DNA of 64,000 bases from an uncultured Clostridia bacterium (GCA_948852945.1 CAQPBJ010000008.1:16147-80146); one strand, 5' to 3'. Positions 8,927 to 17,867 are shown, counted from the stretch's first letter. The notes: generated from the letters alone by a model not told the origin. Program-made: numbers and translations.

Positions 8927-10207
8927 TTATGCTGCATCTTCATTTTTAAAAACTTTTACTACCGTTTTGCACATAATTTTAACATCACTTACTAAGTTAG
9001 CATCTTTATGGTATTCCATATCTAATTCTAATCTATCTTTAAAAGTAACATTACTTCTACCTGTAATTTGCCATAAGCCTGTAAGACCTGGTTTATGACT
9101 AACTATTGTATCATAATAGTCTCTCATTTCAACTTGCTCTCTATTTAAATATGGTCTAGGTCCAACTAAACTCATCTGTCCTCTAAGAACATTTATAAAT
9201 TGTGGAAATTCATCAAGTGAAGTTTTTCTTAAGAATTTTCCTACTTTAGTAATTCTAGGATCTTCTTTTAATTTTTTATATTTTCTATATTCTTTGTTAG
9301 CTGCTTTATCAGTTGTTAATATTTCTTCTAGCATCGCATCAGCACCAACAACCATTGTTCTAAATTTGTACATTCTAAATATTTTTCCGTTTTTTCCAAT
9401 TCTCTCTTGTACATAGAAAAGTGGACCATAATCACCATTTATCAAATTGCCTAATTTTACAAATATTATAAGTGGTATTAACAGTGCAATTCCAACAATT
9501 GAACCTATAATATCAATAGTTCTTTTTATTGCCATATTAAATACTCTTATCAACAAGTCTTTTAAATCTCTAAGAGTCATATTTAAATAGCTTAAAATCT
9601 GACCTTTATTACGTCTAGGAATTGTAATAAGTAATGTTATTAAAATTATCTTTAAATCTAAAAACCAGCTTTTTCTATAATAATATCTGCTATCATTTTC
9701 AATTCTTATATTATAAGAATAATCATCCATACAAGAAATTTGAGCAAGACCTGTTATTCCTGGTTTCATTCTAACAATTCTAGAATAATATGTACCCATT
9801 TCTTCTTTTTCTGTAATTTTATAAGGCTTTGGTCCAACAATAGACATATTACCTATTAAAAGATTAATTGCCTTTGGCACATTATCCCAACCTGTTATTC
9901 TTAATCTATTATGAGTTCCATCTTTATTTATTGATCTATATTTAATTACATTAATTGTTTTTCCTTTTTTACCCAAACATTTATCAATTGTAAATATTGA
10001 TTTAAAATCTTTCTTGCTTATGTAAATTAACTTCAAAACTATGGAGCTTGGTATAAGTAGTACTAGTAATACTAATCCAAATACAATATCAATTGCTCTA
10101 GTTATAGTTGCTTTACATAAAAAAGATAACTTGTAAATCAGCTTCTTTAGTACATTTTCGCGTATATATTTTAGGTCAAAAGGTATTGAAATTTGATTAT
10201 CTTCCAT
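8927..10207 (-). CDS. Tandem two-domain phosphoglycosyl transferase
   Basis: A 426-residue protein made of two consecutive bacterial sugar transferase (WbaP/PglC-like, monotopic PGT) domains. Domain 2 (about 225-420) is canonical: membrane helix at 229-252, KFRTM at 281-285, the catalytic Asp-Glu pair in SLDEFPQ (D332, E333), LVGPRP at 347-352 and PGLTGLWQ at 373-380. Domain 1 (about 30-205) keeps the re-entrant helix, KYRS, IVGPKP and PGITGLAQ, but has lost the helical insert and reads GWDNVPK where the catalytic pair should be (D108, N109), so it is probably inactive. Such enzymes transfer a sugar phosphate to undecaprenyl phosphate, the committed step of capsule synthesis. The ATG at 10207 follows GGGAG. 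A longer frame beginning with TTG at 10264 is rejected because that TTG is the promoter -35 box. Confidence 0.88.
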   Translation of the reverse strand: MEDNQISIPFDLKYIRENVLKKLIYKLSFLCKATITRAIDIVFGLVLLVLLIPSSIVLKLIYISKKDFKSIFTIDKCLGKKGKTINVIKYRSINKDGTHNRLRITGWDNVPKAINLLIGNMSIVGPKPYKITEKEEMGTYYSRIVRMKPGITGLAQISCMDDYSYNIRIENDSRYYYRKSWFLDLKIILITLLITIPRRNKGQILSYLNMTLRDLKDLLIRVFNMAIKRTIDIIGSIVGIALLIPLIIFVKLGNLINGDYGPLFYVQERIGKNGKIFRMYKFRTMVVGADAMLEEILTTDKAANKEYRKYKKLKEDPRITKVGKFLRKTSLDEFPQFINVLRGQMSLVGPRPYLNREQVEMRDYYDTIVSHKPGLTGLWQITGRSNVTFKDRLELDMEYHKDANLVSDVKIMCKTVVKVFKNEDAA

Positions 10208-10235
10208 ATTCTTTTTCTCCCACATATTTTTCAAT

Positions 10236-10264
10236 ATTATAACATGTTTTTGTCGATTTTTCAA
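10236..10264 (-). promoter_or_regulatory. Sigma-A promoter of the phosphoglycosyl transferase gene
   Basis: On the minus strand, TTGAAA (10259-10264) and TATAAT (10236-10241) are 17 bases apart. Transcription would start near 10229, giving a leader of about 20 bases with GGGAG before the ATG at 10207. This placement also fixes the start codon. Confidence 0.65.
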
Positions 10265-10451
10265 TACTTTTGTCTCATTTTATTTACATAAGCGATTTTT
10301 TATGTTTCTTTTTTATGTCACTTTGTTAACGTCAATATAAAATTTCAACTTTTTTCTACATTTTAGCATTATCATTATACTGATTAAAAAAGTAAATAGC
10401 AACTCAAAAACGCTGATATTACTATATTGTAACCACTTTGTAATCAAAAAC

Positions 10452-10483
10452 AAATAAACCACCCTCGAAGGGCGGTTTATTTA
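10452..10483 (-). terminator. Bidirectional-looking intrinsic terminator
   Basis: The stem AAATAAACC-CCC with a TCGA loop and its complement, followed by T-rich sequence on both sides, sits just after the stop of the 141-residue membrane protein gene. It closes that minus-strand unit. Between it and the capsule promoter (10265-10450) nothing else is recognised. Confidence 0.75.
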
Positions 10484-10500
10484 ATATATTTGTTACATTA

Positions 10501-10926
10501 CTAATAACACTTTTCTGAAACTACACAAGATATCCAAGATAATATTTTTAAAATCATTATTGTAAAGAAAAATACTGTTAATCCTACAAATATTATTGCT
10601 GCTATTAATGTTGTAAGTAGTCCAGATGTTATTGCAGCAATTGAAGCAACAAAAGTTCCAATTGTTCCAATTAAAAGTCCTTGACCATTACAACAAATGC
10701 ATCTATCACTATCTCCACATCTTTTACCTATTATTCCAATTACGCTAGACATTGCAACTAAATCAAATAATACTATTGCAGATACTACTAATGCAATTAT
10801 AGTAAAAATAAACATTCCTGGTATAGCTCCTTGTGCAAAAAACACAGCTACTGTAGTAGCTATTGCTAATGCTATAACTATTCCAGCTATATCATAAATA
10901 CTAGGTCCACACTTTTTGCATCCCAT
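10501..10926 (-). CDS. Cys-rich small membrane protein of unknown function
   Basis: A 141-residue protein of unrecognised family. It has about four hydrophobic segments (roughly 12-32, 35-62, 82-105 and 108-133) rich in Ile/Val/Ala/Gly. Eight cysteines are clustered: C-x2-C at the N-terminus (GCKKCG), a CGDSDRCICC cluster in the loop between segments 2 and 3, and two near the C-terminal end. The arrangement could bind a metal or form disulfides on one membrane face. The Shine-Dalgarno sequence is weak (GGTG). It has its own terminator and lies between the M14 peptidase gene and the capsule promoter. I assign no function. Confidence 0.7.
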   Translation of the reverse strand: MGCKKCGPSIYDIAGIVIALAIATTVAVFFAQGAIPGMFIFTIIALVVSAIVLFDLVAMSSVIGIIGKRCGDSDRCICCNGQGLLIGTIGTFVASIAAITSGLLTTLIAAIIFVGLTVFFFTIMILKILSWISCVVSEKCY

Positions 10927-11014
10927 TTTATATTCACCACTTTCATATTATATTGGCATTTAATAATATACCTATTATATAATATTAAAAGTAATCTTTT
11001 TTGGTTAATTTATT

Positions 11015-12031
11015 TTATAATTGTTGCATGATTTTATTAAGTGCACTTTCTACTTGACTACTACTAACACTTCCAGAATTTCTAAATTCTACAATAGCTG
11101 AATGAGCTCCAAAAGTATTTTTAGTATATTCTATTACATAACCTTGACCATTTCCCCATCTTCCACCTTTATTATATGCAAGTCCACATTCAGTTAAAAA
11201 AGTATTAACAATAGTCTGATCACCTATAACACTATTTTCCCATCCGTGAAAATCTAAATGAATATTCATAGGATACTGATTCATCAGTGCTTTTAAACTT
11301 TGTGTTTCTTGTGCCTGAAAATATCCTGCTCTAAAGTCTCTATTCATATCATACCCAGCTGCTGTACATCTTCCAAAACAATAACCATTTCCAACTCTAG
11401 TATTATTAACTCCTTCAATAACACCATCAGGATTTGCAGAAGGTACTACAATCATCTGATAATCGCCTAAATTTTGAGAATTCATCGCATAATATTCAAC
11501 TATATCATTACCTAAATTAACTAAAACTTTTCCATCTTTAGCATATTCATCTTCAAATCCATGAACTTCAAATTCCATAAAAATTGTTTTAGAATTTGCC
11601 CCATTTCCTTTTATTAAATATGCTTCTAGTGTTCTTCCTTGATATGAAGTTCCATATTCTATTCTCGTTGTATTTTCATAAGCACTTGCAATATTGTTTG
11701 CTTTATTATTCAAAGTCATTATTTTGTTTTTCTCAGCTTCTTCTGCTCGTCTTTTCTCTTCTGCAATTCGTTCCTCTTCAGCAATTCTTGCAGCTTCAGC
11801 TTCTTCTTGTTTCTTTACTAATAATTTTTCATGAGTTACCTGCAAATCTTCTTTTAATTCCGGCTCTACAGAAGCAATTATATTTAAAACTTTTATTTCT
11901 TTTCTAGCTTTTGCAACTTCTTTTGGACTATTTTGAGCTGTTGAATTAGAATCTTTTGATATAACAACAATTAATCCTATTAAAATCACAACTAAAATAA
12001 TGGGCAATAGTATTTTAAAAAACTTTTTCAT
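11015..12031 (-). CDS. Membrane-anchored M14-type zinc carboxypeptidase
   Basis: A 338-residue protein with an N-terminal uncleaved membrane segment (about 6-25), then a Glu/Ala/Arg-rich coiled coil (about 60-105), then an M14 (carboxypeptidase A/gamma-D-glutamyl peptidase-like) domain. Zinc ligands are visible as HGFE (H157, E160) and H262 in LDFHGWEN. The catalytic Glu is probably E315 in SAIVEFRN. NPDG (200-203) and DMNRDF (228-233) are the family substrate-site motifs. Such extracellular enzymes trim peptidoglycan stem peptides. It lies 10 bases downstream of the small paralogue gene, in the CYTH / GH10-PHP / small protein operon. AGGAG supports the start. Confidence 0.83.
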   Translation of the reverse strand: MKKFFKILLPIILVVILIGLIVVISKDSNSTAQNSPKEVAKARKEIKVLNIIASVEPELKEDLQVTHEKLLVKKQEEAEAARIAEEERIAEEKRRAEEAEKNKIMTLNNKANNIASAYENTTRIEYGTSYQGRTLEAYLIKGNGANSKTIFMEFEVHGFEDEYAKDGKVLVNLGNDIVEYYAMNSQNLGDYQMIVVPSANPDGVIEGVNNTRVGNGYCFGRCTAAGYDMNRDFRAGYFQAQETQSLKALMNQYPMNIHLDFHGWENSVIGDQTIVNTFLTECGLAYNKGGRWGNGQGYVIEYTKNTFGAHSAIVEFRNSGSVSSSQVESALNKIMQQL

Positions 12032-12040
12032 ATAGTTCTC

Positions 12041-12487
12041 CTATTTTCTCTTGAAAATCTTCTTAAAAAAATTAGATATCTTTTTTAAAAAACCTTCTTT
12101 TTTAACATTAGCTAATTCTTTAGGCTGTTCTACAACTTCTTCATTATTTGTTTTAAAAAGATTATCGACATTATACTTTTCACTTAATTTTTTCTGATAT
12201 ATTTGTTCATTCTCTTCATATTGTTTTCTTAGCTTAGCTCTTTCTTCTTCGTTTGAACATATATATTTCAAATTAAGCATTGTAACAATTGCTATAGTCT
12301 CTCTTTTTAAGTTTTGTTCCTTGATAGGAATATCTAAATTTATACTTTTTTTATATTCTTTTTCTCTTTCTCTTTCAAAATACTTTCGTAATTTTAAAGG
12401 AATCTTTTGCCTATCATCTTTATCCAGCAAATTAATAATTTCATTAACTTCCGAATACGCTTGTCTAGTTGTTGTTGACAAATTCAC
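12041..12487 (-). CDS. Small protein with cationic amphipathic C-terminus (paralogue 1)
   Basis: A 148-residue protein of unrecognised family. It is highly charged and helical, with AYSEVNEIINLL-DKDDRQKIP near the N-terminus, EKYNVDNLF near 108-116 and a C-terminal amphipathic Lys/Phe helix (GFLKKISNFFKKIFKRK) of the kind that binds membranes. It is clearly paralogous to the protein at 40339-40800, which shares the same three landmarks in the same order. It starts with GTG, preceded by GAGGTGG, and follows the GH10-PHP gene. A role tethering the large upstream enzyme to the membrane, or regulating it, is an inference. Confidence 0.75.
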   Translation of the reverse strand: MNLSTTTRQAYSEVNEIINLLDKDDRQKIPLKLRKYFEREREKEYKKSINLDIPIKEQNLKRETIAIVTMLNLKYICSNEEERAKLRKQYEENEQIYQKKLSEKYNVDNLFKTNNEEVVEQPKELANVKKEGFLKKISNFFKKIFKRK

Positions 12488-12518
12488 AAATAACCACCTC
12501 TTCTTTTGTAATCCTTTA

Positions 12519-15029
12519 TTACAATTGTTCTTCGTCTATTGTTTTTTCTGATGCCAAATCTTTTTGTGTTCTTACTATTTTACCTGTTGCTTCTAAAATT
12601 TCTCCATCACGCACATCATCTGATAAGTCAAGCATTTGATTTAATACTTTTTTCCCTCTAGATATTCTATTTAATTCTTTTCCTATACCTAATGGTTCAA
12701 AACTATCTAAATAATGTAAATCTATTTTTGCATCTTTCATCATTTTTTTAGCTATATTTTCACTATCTCTGCTTAAAAATCTATCTGGAGAATGTGCATC
12801 TACTCCTATTAATACGTCACATCCTTTTTCAGCTGCTACTTTCCAAAAATCTATTACTGGATAAATATAACTATTGTCTTTAGTAATCCAATTTCCAGGT
12901 ATTTCTTCATGATATGCTGTAATAGCCCCTAGATTTATTTCTAACGGAATTCGATATTTTGATGCAACATCACAAATCATTTCTATTGCTGTGCTAACAT
13001 TTTCATTATATTCTTGTTTTTTATCTTCAGGTATACCATCCCTATATCTCAAAAATATATCAGGATGTGCTACATATGCAAACTTACCTGTTTTTATTGC
13101 TTCTACAACAGTAGCTGCATAATCTAAAGGATATTTCTCTGAAAGCGGATCTGATTTTTTAGGTGGATTCATCATTTTTCCATCATTATCTCTTGCTATA
13201 ACAAAATGTTGTCCTAATATCATATAATCTAATTCTTTTTCAATTTCATTTCTAGATGCTACTATTGTTTCATTTTTTTCGCCCTCATCACCATAATATT
13301 CAACTTCTAATCCAATACTTATATCTATTCTATCAGAATATTCTTCCTTTAGTCCTTTTAACACAGGTAAATATTCTTCAAAAAATTGCTCTTTAGACAT
13401 ATACACTTTTGGATCACGTCTTCCAAATGCTGGTGGATTATGGTCTGAAAAACCTAACACAGTATAACCTGCTTCTATTGCATTTTCAATGTATTCTCTC
13501 ATTTCACCATAAGCATGTCCACATAATTTTGTATGTGTATGATAATTAAATTGTTGGTATTCTGATATTTTCTCTGGTTCAAATTCCTTTTCATTAAAAC
13601 TTGAATCTACTACAGAACCATATACTTTATGTCCGCATCTTTCATCTACAAAACACATATCATCACTTTGAGCCCACATTGTTATTGCACTGATTCTTGA
13701 ATTTCCATTAACAGTTTGGCTCGCAAGTTTATATATTCTAGCTAATATTTTTTGTTGTTTTAATATTTCTTCTGTAGAAAGTGGATCTTTTCCTGTTCTT
13801 GAAATGTCTAACTCTGTAATTTCTACTGGTAAACCAATTTCTCTTTCTATATCATCTAAAGTCTTATCTAACTGACTTATATCTATACTCGTATCCAAAT
13901 GAGCTTCTAAACCTATTGTATCAATAATACCATTTTCTTCTGGCAATAAATCTCCACTTAATCTATATTTTTCTTCCTTCTTCTGCAAAGCTTGTACAAA
14001 CGCTATTATCTCTCTTCTTTTATCTGGATTTACCCAATTCATATCATTATATAATAATCTTGCATTTGGTAATCTTTTTCTCGTCTCTAACGCTAAAGTA
14101 GCTAAATCATCAATAGATAAATATTTCATCCATTGTCCTGTACGTTGATGATATGATCTTTCTTCTGAATCTTTAAAATTTTTCTCAATCATATCTGGAT
14201 CATATATACTTTCATTTAATACATCTACAGCTGAAATACTATTTCCATATCTTTCACACACTTTTTTTACATAGTCAAATAAAGTTTTCTTAATATATTC
14301 ACCAACTGTTCTTCTTTTCTCTTCTTCACTCATTTCAACCGTTGTATACGTTTGCATGCAATAATTTTCATATAAACTTGGAAAATCTGCATAAAACATA
14401 AATGTATTAATCTTAACTTGCATTCCATGTCTTTTAGCAAATTCAAACATTTTGTCCAACCTATTAGGTGTAAAGGTTTTTCCATCAAAAGAAATACATC
14501 CTGTATATTTGCCTGCATTATCTATATTTATTAAATCAAATTTATTTCCATTTTCGAACATAAATCTATGAAAAGCTCTTACTTTTTCTGGAGTCATTTC
14601 CAAAATTCCTTCTTTTGCTTCATAGTCACCATTTTTTATTTCTGCTAATACATATTCTGCAACACCTTCATCAATTTCAGCACTCCTCAATTTTTCTTTC
14701 ATTTTTAAAGTGTCAACCATGGATAAATCAAAAACACTATCTAAATAAATGTTTTTAATCATTTCTCTTTGTTCATTAGAAAATTCTCCTGCCATTTCAC
14801 CAATAATCGTATCTATTAAAAACTTAATTTTTCCTAACTCACCTTCAAATCTAGTACTATATTCACTTCTTTTTTTACATCTTTCTTGTAATTTAGAAAT
14901 ATATTCAATTATCTTCATATCTTGCTGTTCTACTGTAAGTCGTTCATCATCAACAATTGACAATAAGTCTACTATCTGCGAATTTAGTGTTATTCCTTTT
15001 ACATTATCAATACTTTCAAATAATTTCAT
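12519..15029 (-). CDS. Fusion of a GH10-like glycoside hydrolase with a PHP phosphoesterase domain
   Basis: An 836-residue protein without signal peptide. Residues 1-140 are helical and charged. Residues about 150-475 resemble the GH10 xylanase TIM barrel: the acid/base motif DVLNES (E273), YNDMNW (327-332) and the nucleophile motif ITELDI (E406). Residues about 494-775 are a PHP domain of the histidinol-phosphatase type: YHTHTKLCGHA (H497, H499), SDHNPP (D529, H530), LEVEYYG and GVDAHSP near the end. The PHP part would hydrolyse a phosphomonoester with a multinuclear metal site, and the GH10 part a glycosidic bond. It lies 21 bases after a CYTH gene and before paralogue 1. The fusion and the cytoplasmic location are unusual, and the substrate is unknown. 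Confidence 0.8.
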   Translation of the reverse strand: MKLFESIDNVKGITLNSQIVDLLSIVDDERLTVEQQDMKIIEYISKLQERCKKRSEYSTRFEGELGKIKFLIDTIIGEMAGEFSNEQREMIKNIYLDSVFDLSMVDTLKMKEKLRSAEIDEGVAEYVLAEIKNGDYEAKEGILEMTPEKVRAFHRFMFENGNKFDLINIDNAGKYTGCISFDGKTFTPNRLDKMFEFAKRHGMQVKINTFMFYADFPSLYENYCMQTYTTVEMSEEEKRRTVGEYIKKTLFDYVKKVCERYGNSISAVDVLNESIYDPDMIEKNFKDSEERSYHQRTGQWMKYLSIDDLATLALETRKRLPNARLLYNDMNWVNPDKRREIIAFVQALQKKEEKYRLSGDLLPEENGIIDTIGLEAHLDTSIDISQLDKTLDDIEREIGLPVEITELDISRTGKDPLSTEEILKQQKILARIYKLASQTVNGNSRISAITMWAQSDDMCFVDERCGHKVYGSVVDSSFNEKEFEPEKISEYQQFNYHTHTKLCGHAYGEMREYIENAIEAGYTVLGFSDHNPPAFGRRDPKVYMSKEQFFEEYLPVLKGLKEEYSDRIDISIGLEVEYYGDEGEKNETIVASRNEIEKELDYMILGQHFVIARDNDGKMMNPPKKSDPLSEKYPLDYAATVVEAIKTGKFAYVAHPDIFLRYRDGIPEDKKQEYNENVSTAIEMICDVASKYRIPLEINLGAITAYHEEIPGNWITKDNSYIYPVIDFWKVAAEKGCDVLIGVDAHSPDRFLSRDSENIAKKMMKDAKIDLHYLDSFEPLGIGKELNRISRGKKVLNQMLDLSDDVRDGEILEATGKIVRTQKDLASEKTIDEEQL

Positions 15030-15050
15030 ATATTCCTCTTCTATTTCTTC

Positions 15051-15584
15051 TTAAAATTTTAAATTTTTAATCTTATTAATATCTATACCATATTCATGAT
15101 ATACACTTTGAACATCTAAAGCCGTAATTTTGTTTTTATCTAATTCTAATTTCTCAATAATATCTTCTACTGCTTTTTTACTTTTTCCTTCTAACTCAAC
15201 ATAAGTTGGAATTAATGGCCATGAATCAATATCTATCTCTACATCATCTAAAATATACTGTATTCTTCTATTTTCTTGATAATTTCTATGCTCATAGCCC
15301 ATTTTTTCTAACAATTCTCTAGTAACTTCAAAATCAGAAACTTCAATTTCTAATTCTTTAGTTCCATCAATGGTTTTTACTTCAACATTTTTGTATGCTA
15401 AAGTAGCTTTTTTCCCATTCGTTCTAAGTCTAATCCATTCACAATCACTTTTGTATGGAACTAAATCATATACATATCTTTTTTGTTCAAAATCACCAAT
15501 CTTCTTTGCTCCTAAATCTTCTATTTTTTTTATAAATTCTTCTTTGTTAATTTCTAAGGCTCTTACTTCATATTCTATTTTCAT
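15051..15584 (-). CDS. CYTH domain protein (class IV adenylate cyclase-like / CyaB family)
   Basis: A 177-residue soluble protein with the CYTH signature. It opens with EYEVRAL, an E-x-E-x-R variant of the usual E-x-E-x-K. It continues with WIRLRTNG around 62-69, ATLAYKN, and the acidic strand VEIDIDSWPLIPTYVELEG, whose pattern is typical of the CyaB subgroup. CYTH tunnels bind triphosphates and divalent metals. CyaB homologues may be adenylate cyclases or thiamine/tri-polyphosphatases, so activity cannot be fixed. It is the first gene of a leftward operon (CYTH, GH10-PHP, small protein, M14 peptidase) and has its own promoter. Confidence 0.82.
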   Translation of the reverse strand: MKIEYEVRALEINKEEFIKKIEDLGAKKIGDFEQKRYVYDLVPYKSDCEWIRLRTNGKKATLAYKNVEVKTIDGTKELEIEVSDFEVTRELLEKMGYEHRNYQENRRIQYILDDVEIDIDSWPLIPTYVELEGKSKKAVEDIIEKLELDKNKITALDVQSVYHEYGIDINKIKNLKF

Positions 15585-15612
15585 ATTTTTTCTCCATTTT
15601 CTGATTTACTTC

Positions 15613-15641
15613 ATTATAATTAAATTTAATAACATATACAA
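15613..15641 (-). promoter_or_regulatory. Sigma-A promoter of the CYTH operon
   Basis: On the minus strand, TTGTAT (15636-15641) and TATAAT (15613-15618) are separated by 17 bases, about 30 bases before the CYTH start codon. Confidence 0.55.
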
Positions 15642-15643
15642 TA

Positions 15644-15678
15644 GAAACCAGTAAACAAATTATACTTTTACTGGTTTC
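15644..15678 (-). terminator. Intrinsic terminator after cpsB
   Basis: GAAACCAGTAAA and TTTACTGGTTTC form a 12-bp stem with an 11-base loop, placed just after the cpsB stop. It ends the galE-VanZ-cpsC-cpsD-cpsB transcript. Confidence 0.75.
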
Positions 15679-15689
15679 AAGCTTATATA

Positions 15690-16442
15690 TTATTTAAATT
15701 TTCCTAAAAAAGTTTTTTCAATTGGTATATAATCCGCCAATTCAATTTCTTTATTTTCTAATACTAGTTGTATATTACTATTTGACATTTCATCAAATTT
15801 TTCCTCACCAACTAACTCTATTATCTTTTTACTTGCTTTTGGAACATCACAATAATATGCACCTGTACAATGAACATCAGTGCCTAAAAAAGTTATCATA
15901 TTGTGTTTATATAAAAGCTCTACTAATTTTTTTGACTCTTTTCCATAAAACCCCTCTATACTCATATAATTTGCTTGTAGATATACACCTGAATTAATTA
16001 TATCTTCTAACTCTTTCGGATTTTTTTGAAATACAGAATATCTTTCTGGATGTGCTAAAACTAATTTATATCCTCTAGAAATTAAATCAAACATTATATT
16101 TTTAAATTCTGGATATTCTTTATGTAATGGTATTTCTACCAAAATATATTTTGTATTATTTATTGTAGATGCTTCTTTATTTTCTATCAATTCAGCTATG
16201 TTAGTTCTTGAATATATTTCGCTTCCTAAAATAAGTTCTACACCTATTTCTTCTCTTTCTAATTCCTTTATTTTTGTAATTCTCTCTTCTTCTGTTGATG
16301 TAAAATAACCTGAATTGTGCGTTGTACATATTATTTTTTCAAAACCAGCTTCTTTAGCTTCTTTTATAACTTCTACTGATTCTTCAAAGCTTTGTATTCC
16401 GTCATCTAAACCAGGTAAAATATGTGAATGAAAATCAATCAT
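15690..16442 (-). CDS. cpsB: PHP-type tyrosine-protein phosphatase (CpsB/CapC/YwqE)
   Basis: A 250-residue PHP-fold phosphatase. The N-terminus MIDFHSHILPGLDDG contains the first metal-binding motif (H4, H6) of CpsB/YwqE enzymes. HPERY around 136-140 and the late GTDVHC motif provide further ligands. In Gram-positive capsule systems this enzyme removes phosphate from the tyrosine tail of the CpsD kinase, which controls polymer length and export. The gene follows cpsD by 16 bases with AGGGG before the ATG and is the last gene of the regulatory operon. Confidence 0.9.
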   Translation of the reverse strand: MIDFHSHILPGLDDGIQSFEESVEVIKEAKEAGFEKIICTTHNSGYFTSTEEERITKIKELEREEIGVELILGSEIYSRTNIAELIENKEASTINNTKYILVEIPLHKEYPEFKNIMFDLISRGYKLVLAHPERYSVFQKNPKELEDIINSGVYLQANYMSIEGFYGKESKKLVELLYKHNMITFLGTDVHCTGAYYCDVPKASKKIIELVGEEKFDEMSNSNIQLVLENKEIELADYIPIEKTFLGKFK

Positions 16443-16458
16443 TTAATTACCCCTTCTA

Positions 16459-17157
16459 CTATCTCTTTTTACCGTAATAATATGTATCTCCATATTTTTT
16501 GCTCGTTGTTGGAACTTTATTTAATACTATTCCTGTTACTTTTCCACCTGCATTTTCAATTTTTTTCTTTGTTTCTTTTAAATCTTCCATCTTTGTTTCA
16601 TTATAAGCTGAAATAATTATTGTTTGATCAACTAATCTAGAAACAATTGCAGCATCTGTTACTAAGTTACATGGTGTACCATCAAAAACTATTACATCAA
16701 CATGTTCTTTTAATTCATTTATTAATTGAGTCATCTTCGAAGATATAAGTAATTCTGAAGGATTAGGCGGAATATTTCCTGCTGGAATAAGATATAACAT
16801 TGGCATTTCTGTTTCTTGTATAAATCCTGTTATATCTTTTACATCTTTATCAACATTAACACCTGTTAAATAATTAGAAACCCCTGGTGTTGGGCTTGCA
16901 TTAAGCATTGTATACAAACGTCCTTTTCTCATATCAACATCTACTAAACATGTTTTTTTACCAGCTTGAGCAAAAGTAATTGCTACATTGGCAGAAACCC
17001 AAGATTTTCCTTCTGAAGGAGATGTAGAAGTAACTAATATTGTTTGTTTATCTTCTGTTGTAGAATTCATAAATTGAAGGTTTGTTCTTAAAGCCCTAAA
17101 TGTTTCACTTATTGGTGATCTAGGTTCTTTTGCAACAACTAATTCTTTCTTTATCAT
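16459..17157 (-). CDS. cpsD: Capsule tyrosine kinase (BY-kinase, CpsD/CapB)
   Basis: A 232-residue cytoplasmic BY-kinase. The Walker A loop is in STSPSEGKSW (GKS at 50-52), the Walker A' motif CLVDVDMRKG at about 70-79, and Walker B VIVFDGTP near 140. The C-terminus carries a tyrosine cluster (Y222, Y226-Y228), which is the autophosphorylation tail. It pairs with the membrane adaptor CpsC encoded just upstream. The cpsC stop and cpsD start overlap in TAATG, so the two are translationally coupled, and GGAGG precedes the ATG. Phosphorylation is reversed by the CpsB phosphatase encoded next. Confidence 0.92.
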   Translation of the reverse strand: MIKKELVVAKEPRSPISETFRALRTNLQFMNSTTEDKQTILVTSTSPSEGKSWVSANVAITFAQAGKKTCLVDVDMRKGRLYTMLNASPTPGVSNYLTGVNVDKDVKDITGFIQETEMPMLYLIPAGNIPPNPSELLISSKMTQLINELKEHVDVIVFDGTPCNLVTDAAIVSRLVDQTIIISAYNETKMEDLKETKKKIENAGGKVTGIVLNKVPTTSKKYGDTYYYGKKR

Positions 17158-17867
17158 TACATTTTACCTCCTTTTTTAACAATATTTTCATCATAATATG
17201 CTATCTGTGCTATAACTGGTATTTTTAAATTTTTTTCAATTGATTCGGCAGATCTAACTGTTGTATCAAACAAGTTTTTAATTACAATACCTAAACATGA
17301 AATAAATGTACCACCCGCAAAAGCTAAAATAATATATTTTACAGGATTAATATTATATGGTGTAAAGTCAGCTTCTGCTTGATCTAATGTATAAACATTA
17401 TTAATTTTATACATATCTACAATCTTCTCTGAGAAAACTTTTCCTATTTCATTTGCAATTCTAGCAGAATATTCTGGTTTTTCATCTGAAACTGTTATTC
17501 TTATAACTTCTGTATCTTCTATTGATTCTACTGTAACATTTTTTCTAAGTTCTTCTTCTGTTAAATTAGCTATGTCTAAATTTTCAATAACTTGTCCTAA
17601 TACATTTTTGGATTTTATTATTTGACTATAAGTAGATACCAACTTTTGATTTAATGTAACATCAGTTTGTGTAACAGAAGAAGACGCTTTATCTTCTGAG
17701 CTTTCTACTTTTGCTAAAACTAATGTAGTAGAAGCTTGATATTTAGGCGTTTGTAATATACAAGAATATACTGCTGCAATAATGACTAATATAACTGTAA
17801 CCACAATAATTATTCTTCGACCATCCCACAACATTTTAAAAATTTCTTTTAAATCTAATTCTTCCAT
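17157..17867 (-). CDS. cpsC: Chain-length determinant / kinase adaptor (Wzz-like CpsC/CapA)
   Basis: A 236-residue membrane protein with two transmembrane segments (about 16-34 and 174-196) flanking an extracellular domain, the classic Wzz layout. N-terminal EELDLKEIFKMLWDGRR precedes the first segment and a Pro-rich NPVKYI precedes the second. The short cytoplasmic C-terminus is the activator region for CpsD. AGGAGG precedes the ATG. In Gram-positive systems CpsC and CpsD together act like a full Wzc protein. The gene is downstream of galE and a VanZ gene. Confidence 0.9.
   Translation of the reverse strand: MEELDLKEIFKMLWDGRRIIIVVTVILVIIAAVYSCILQTPKYQASTTLVLAKVESSEDKASSSVTQTDVTLNQKLVSTYSQIIKSKNVLGQVIENLDIANLTEEELRKNVTVESIEDTEVIRITVSDEKPEYSARIANEIGKVFSEKIVDMYKINNVYTLDQAEADFTPYNINPVKYIILAFAGGTFISCLGIVIKNLFDTTVRSAESIEKNLKIPVIAQIAYYDENIVKKGGKM

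Noticed and set aside
10208..10264. Longer N-terminus (19 extra residues) for the tandem phosphoglycosyl transferase from a TTG start
   Set aside because: The TTG is the -35 box of a good promoter (TTGAAA-17-TATAAT), and a GGGAG site precedes the ATG at 10207.
14330..14518. A 62-residue minus-strand frame inside the GH10-PHP gene
   Set aside because: It is in another frame of a well supported gene, with no ribosome binding site or recognisable protein.
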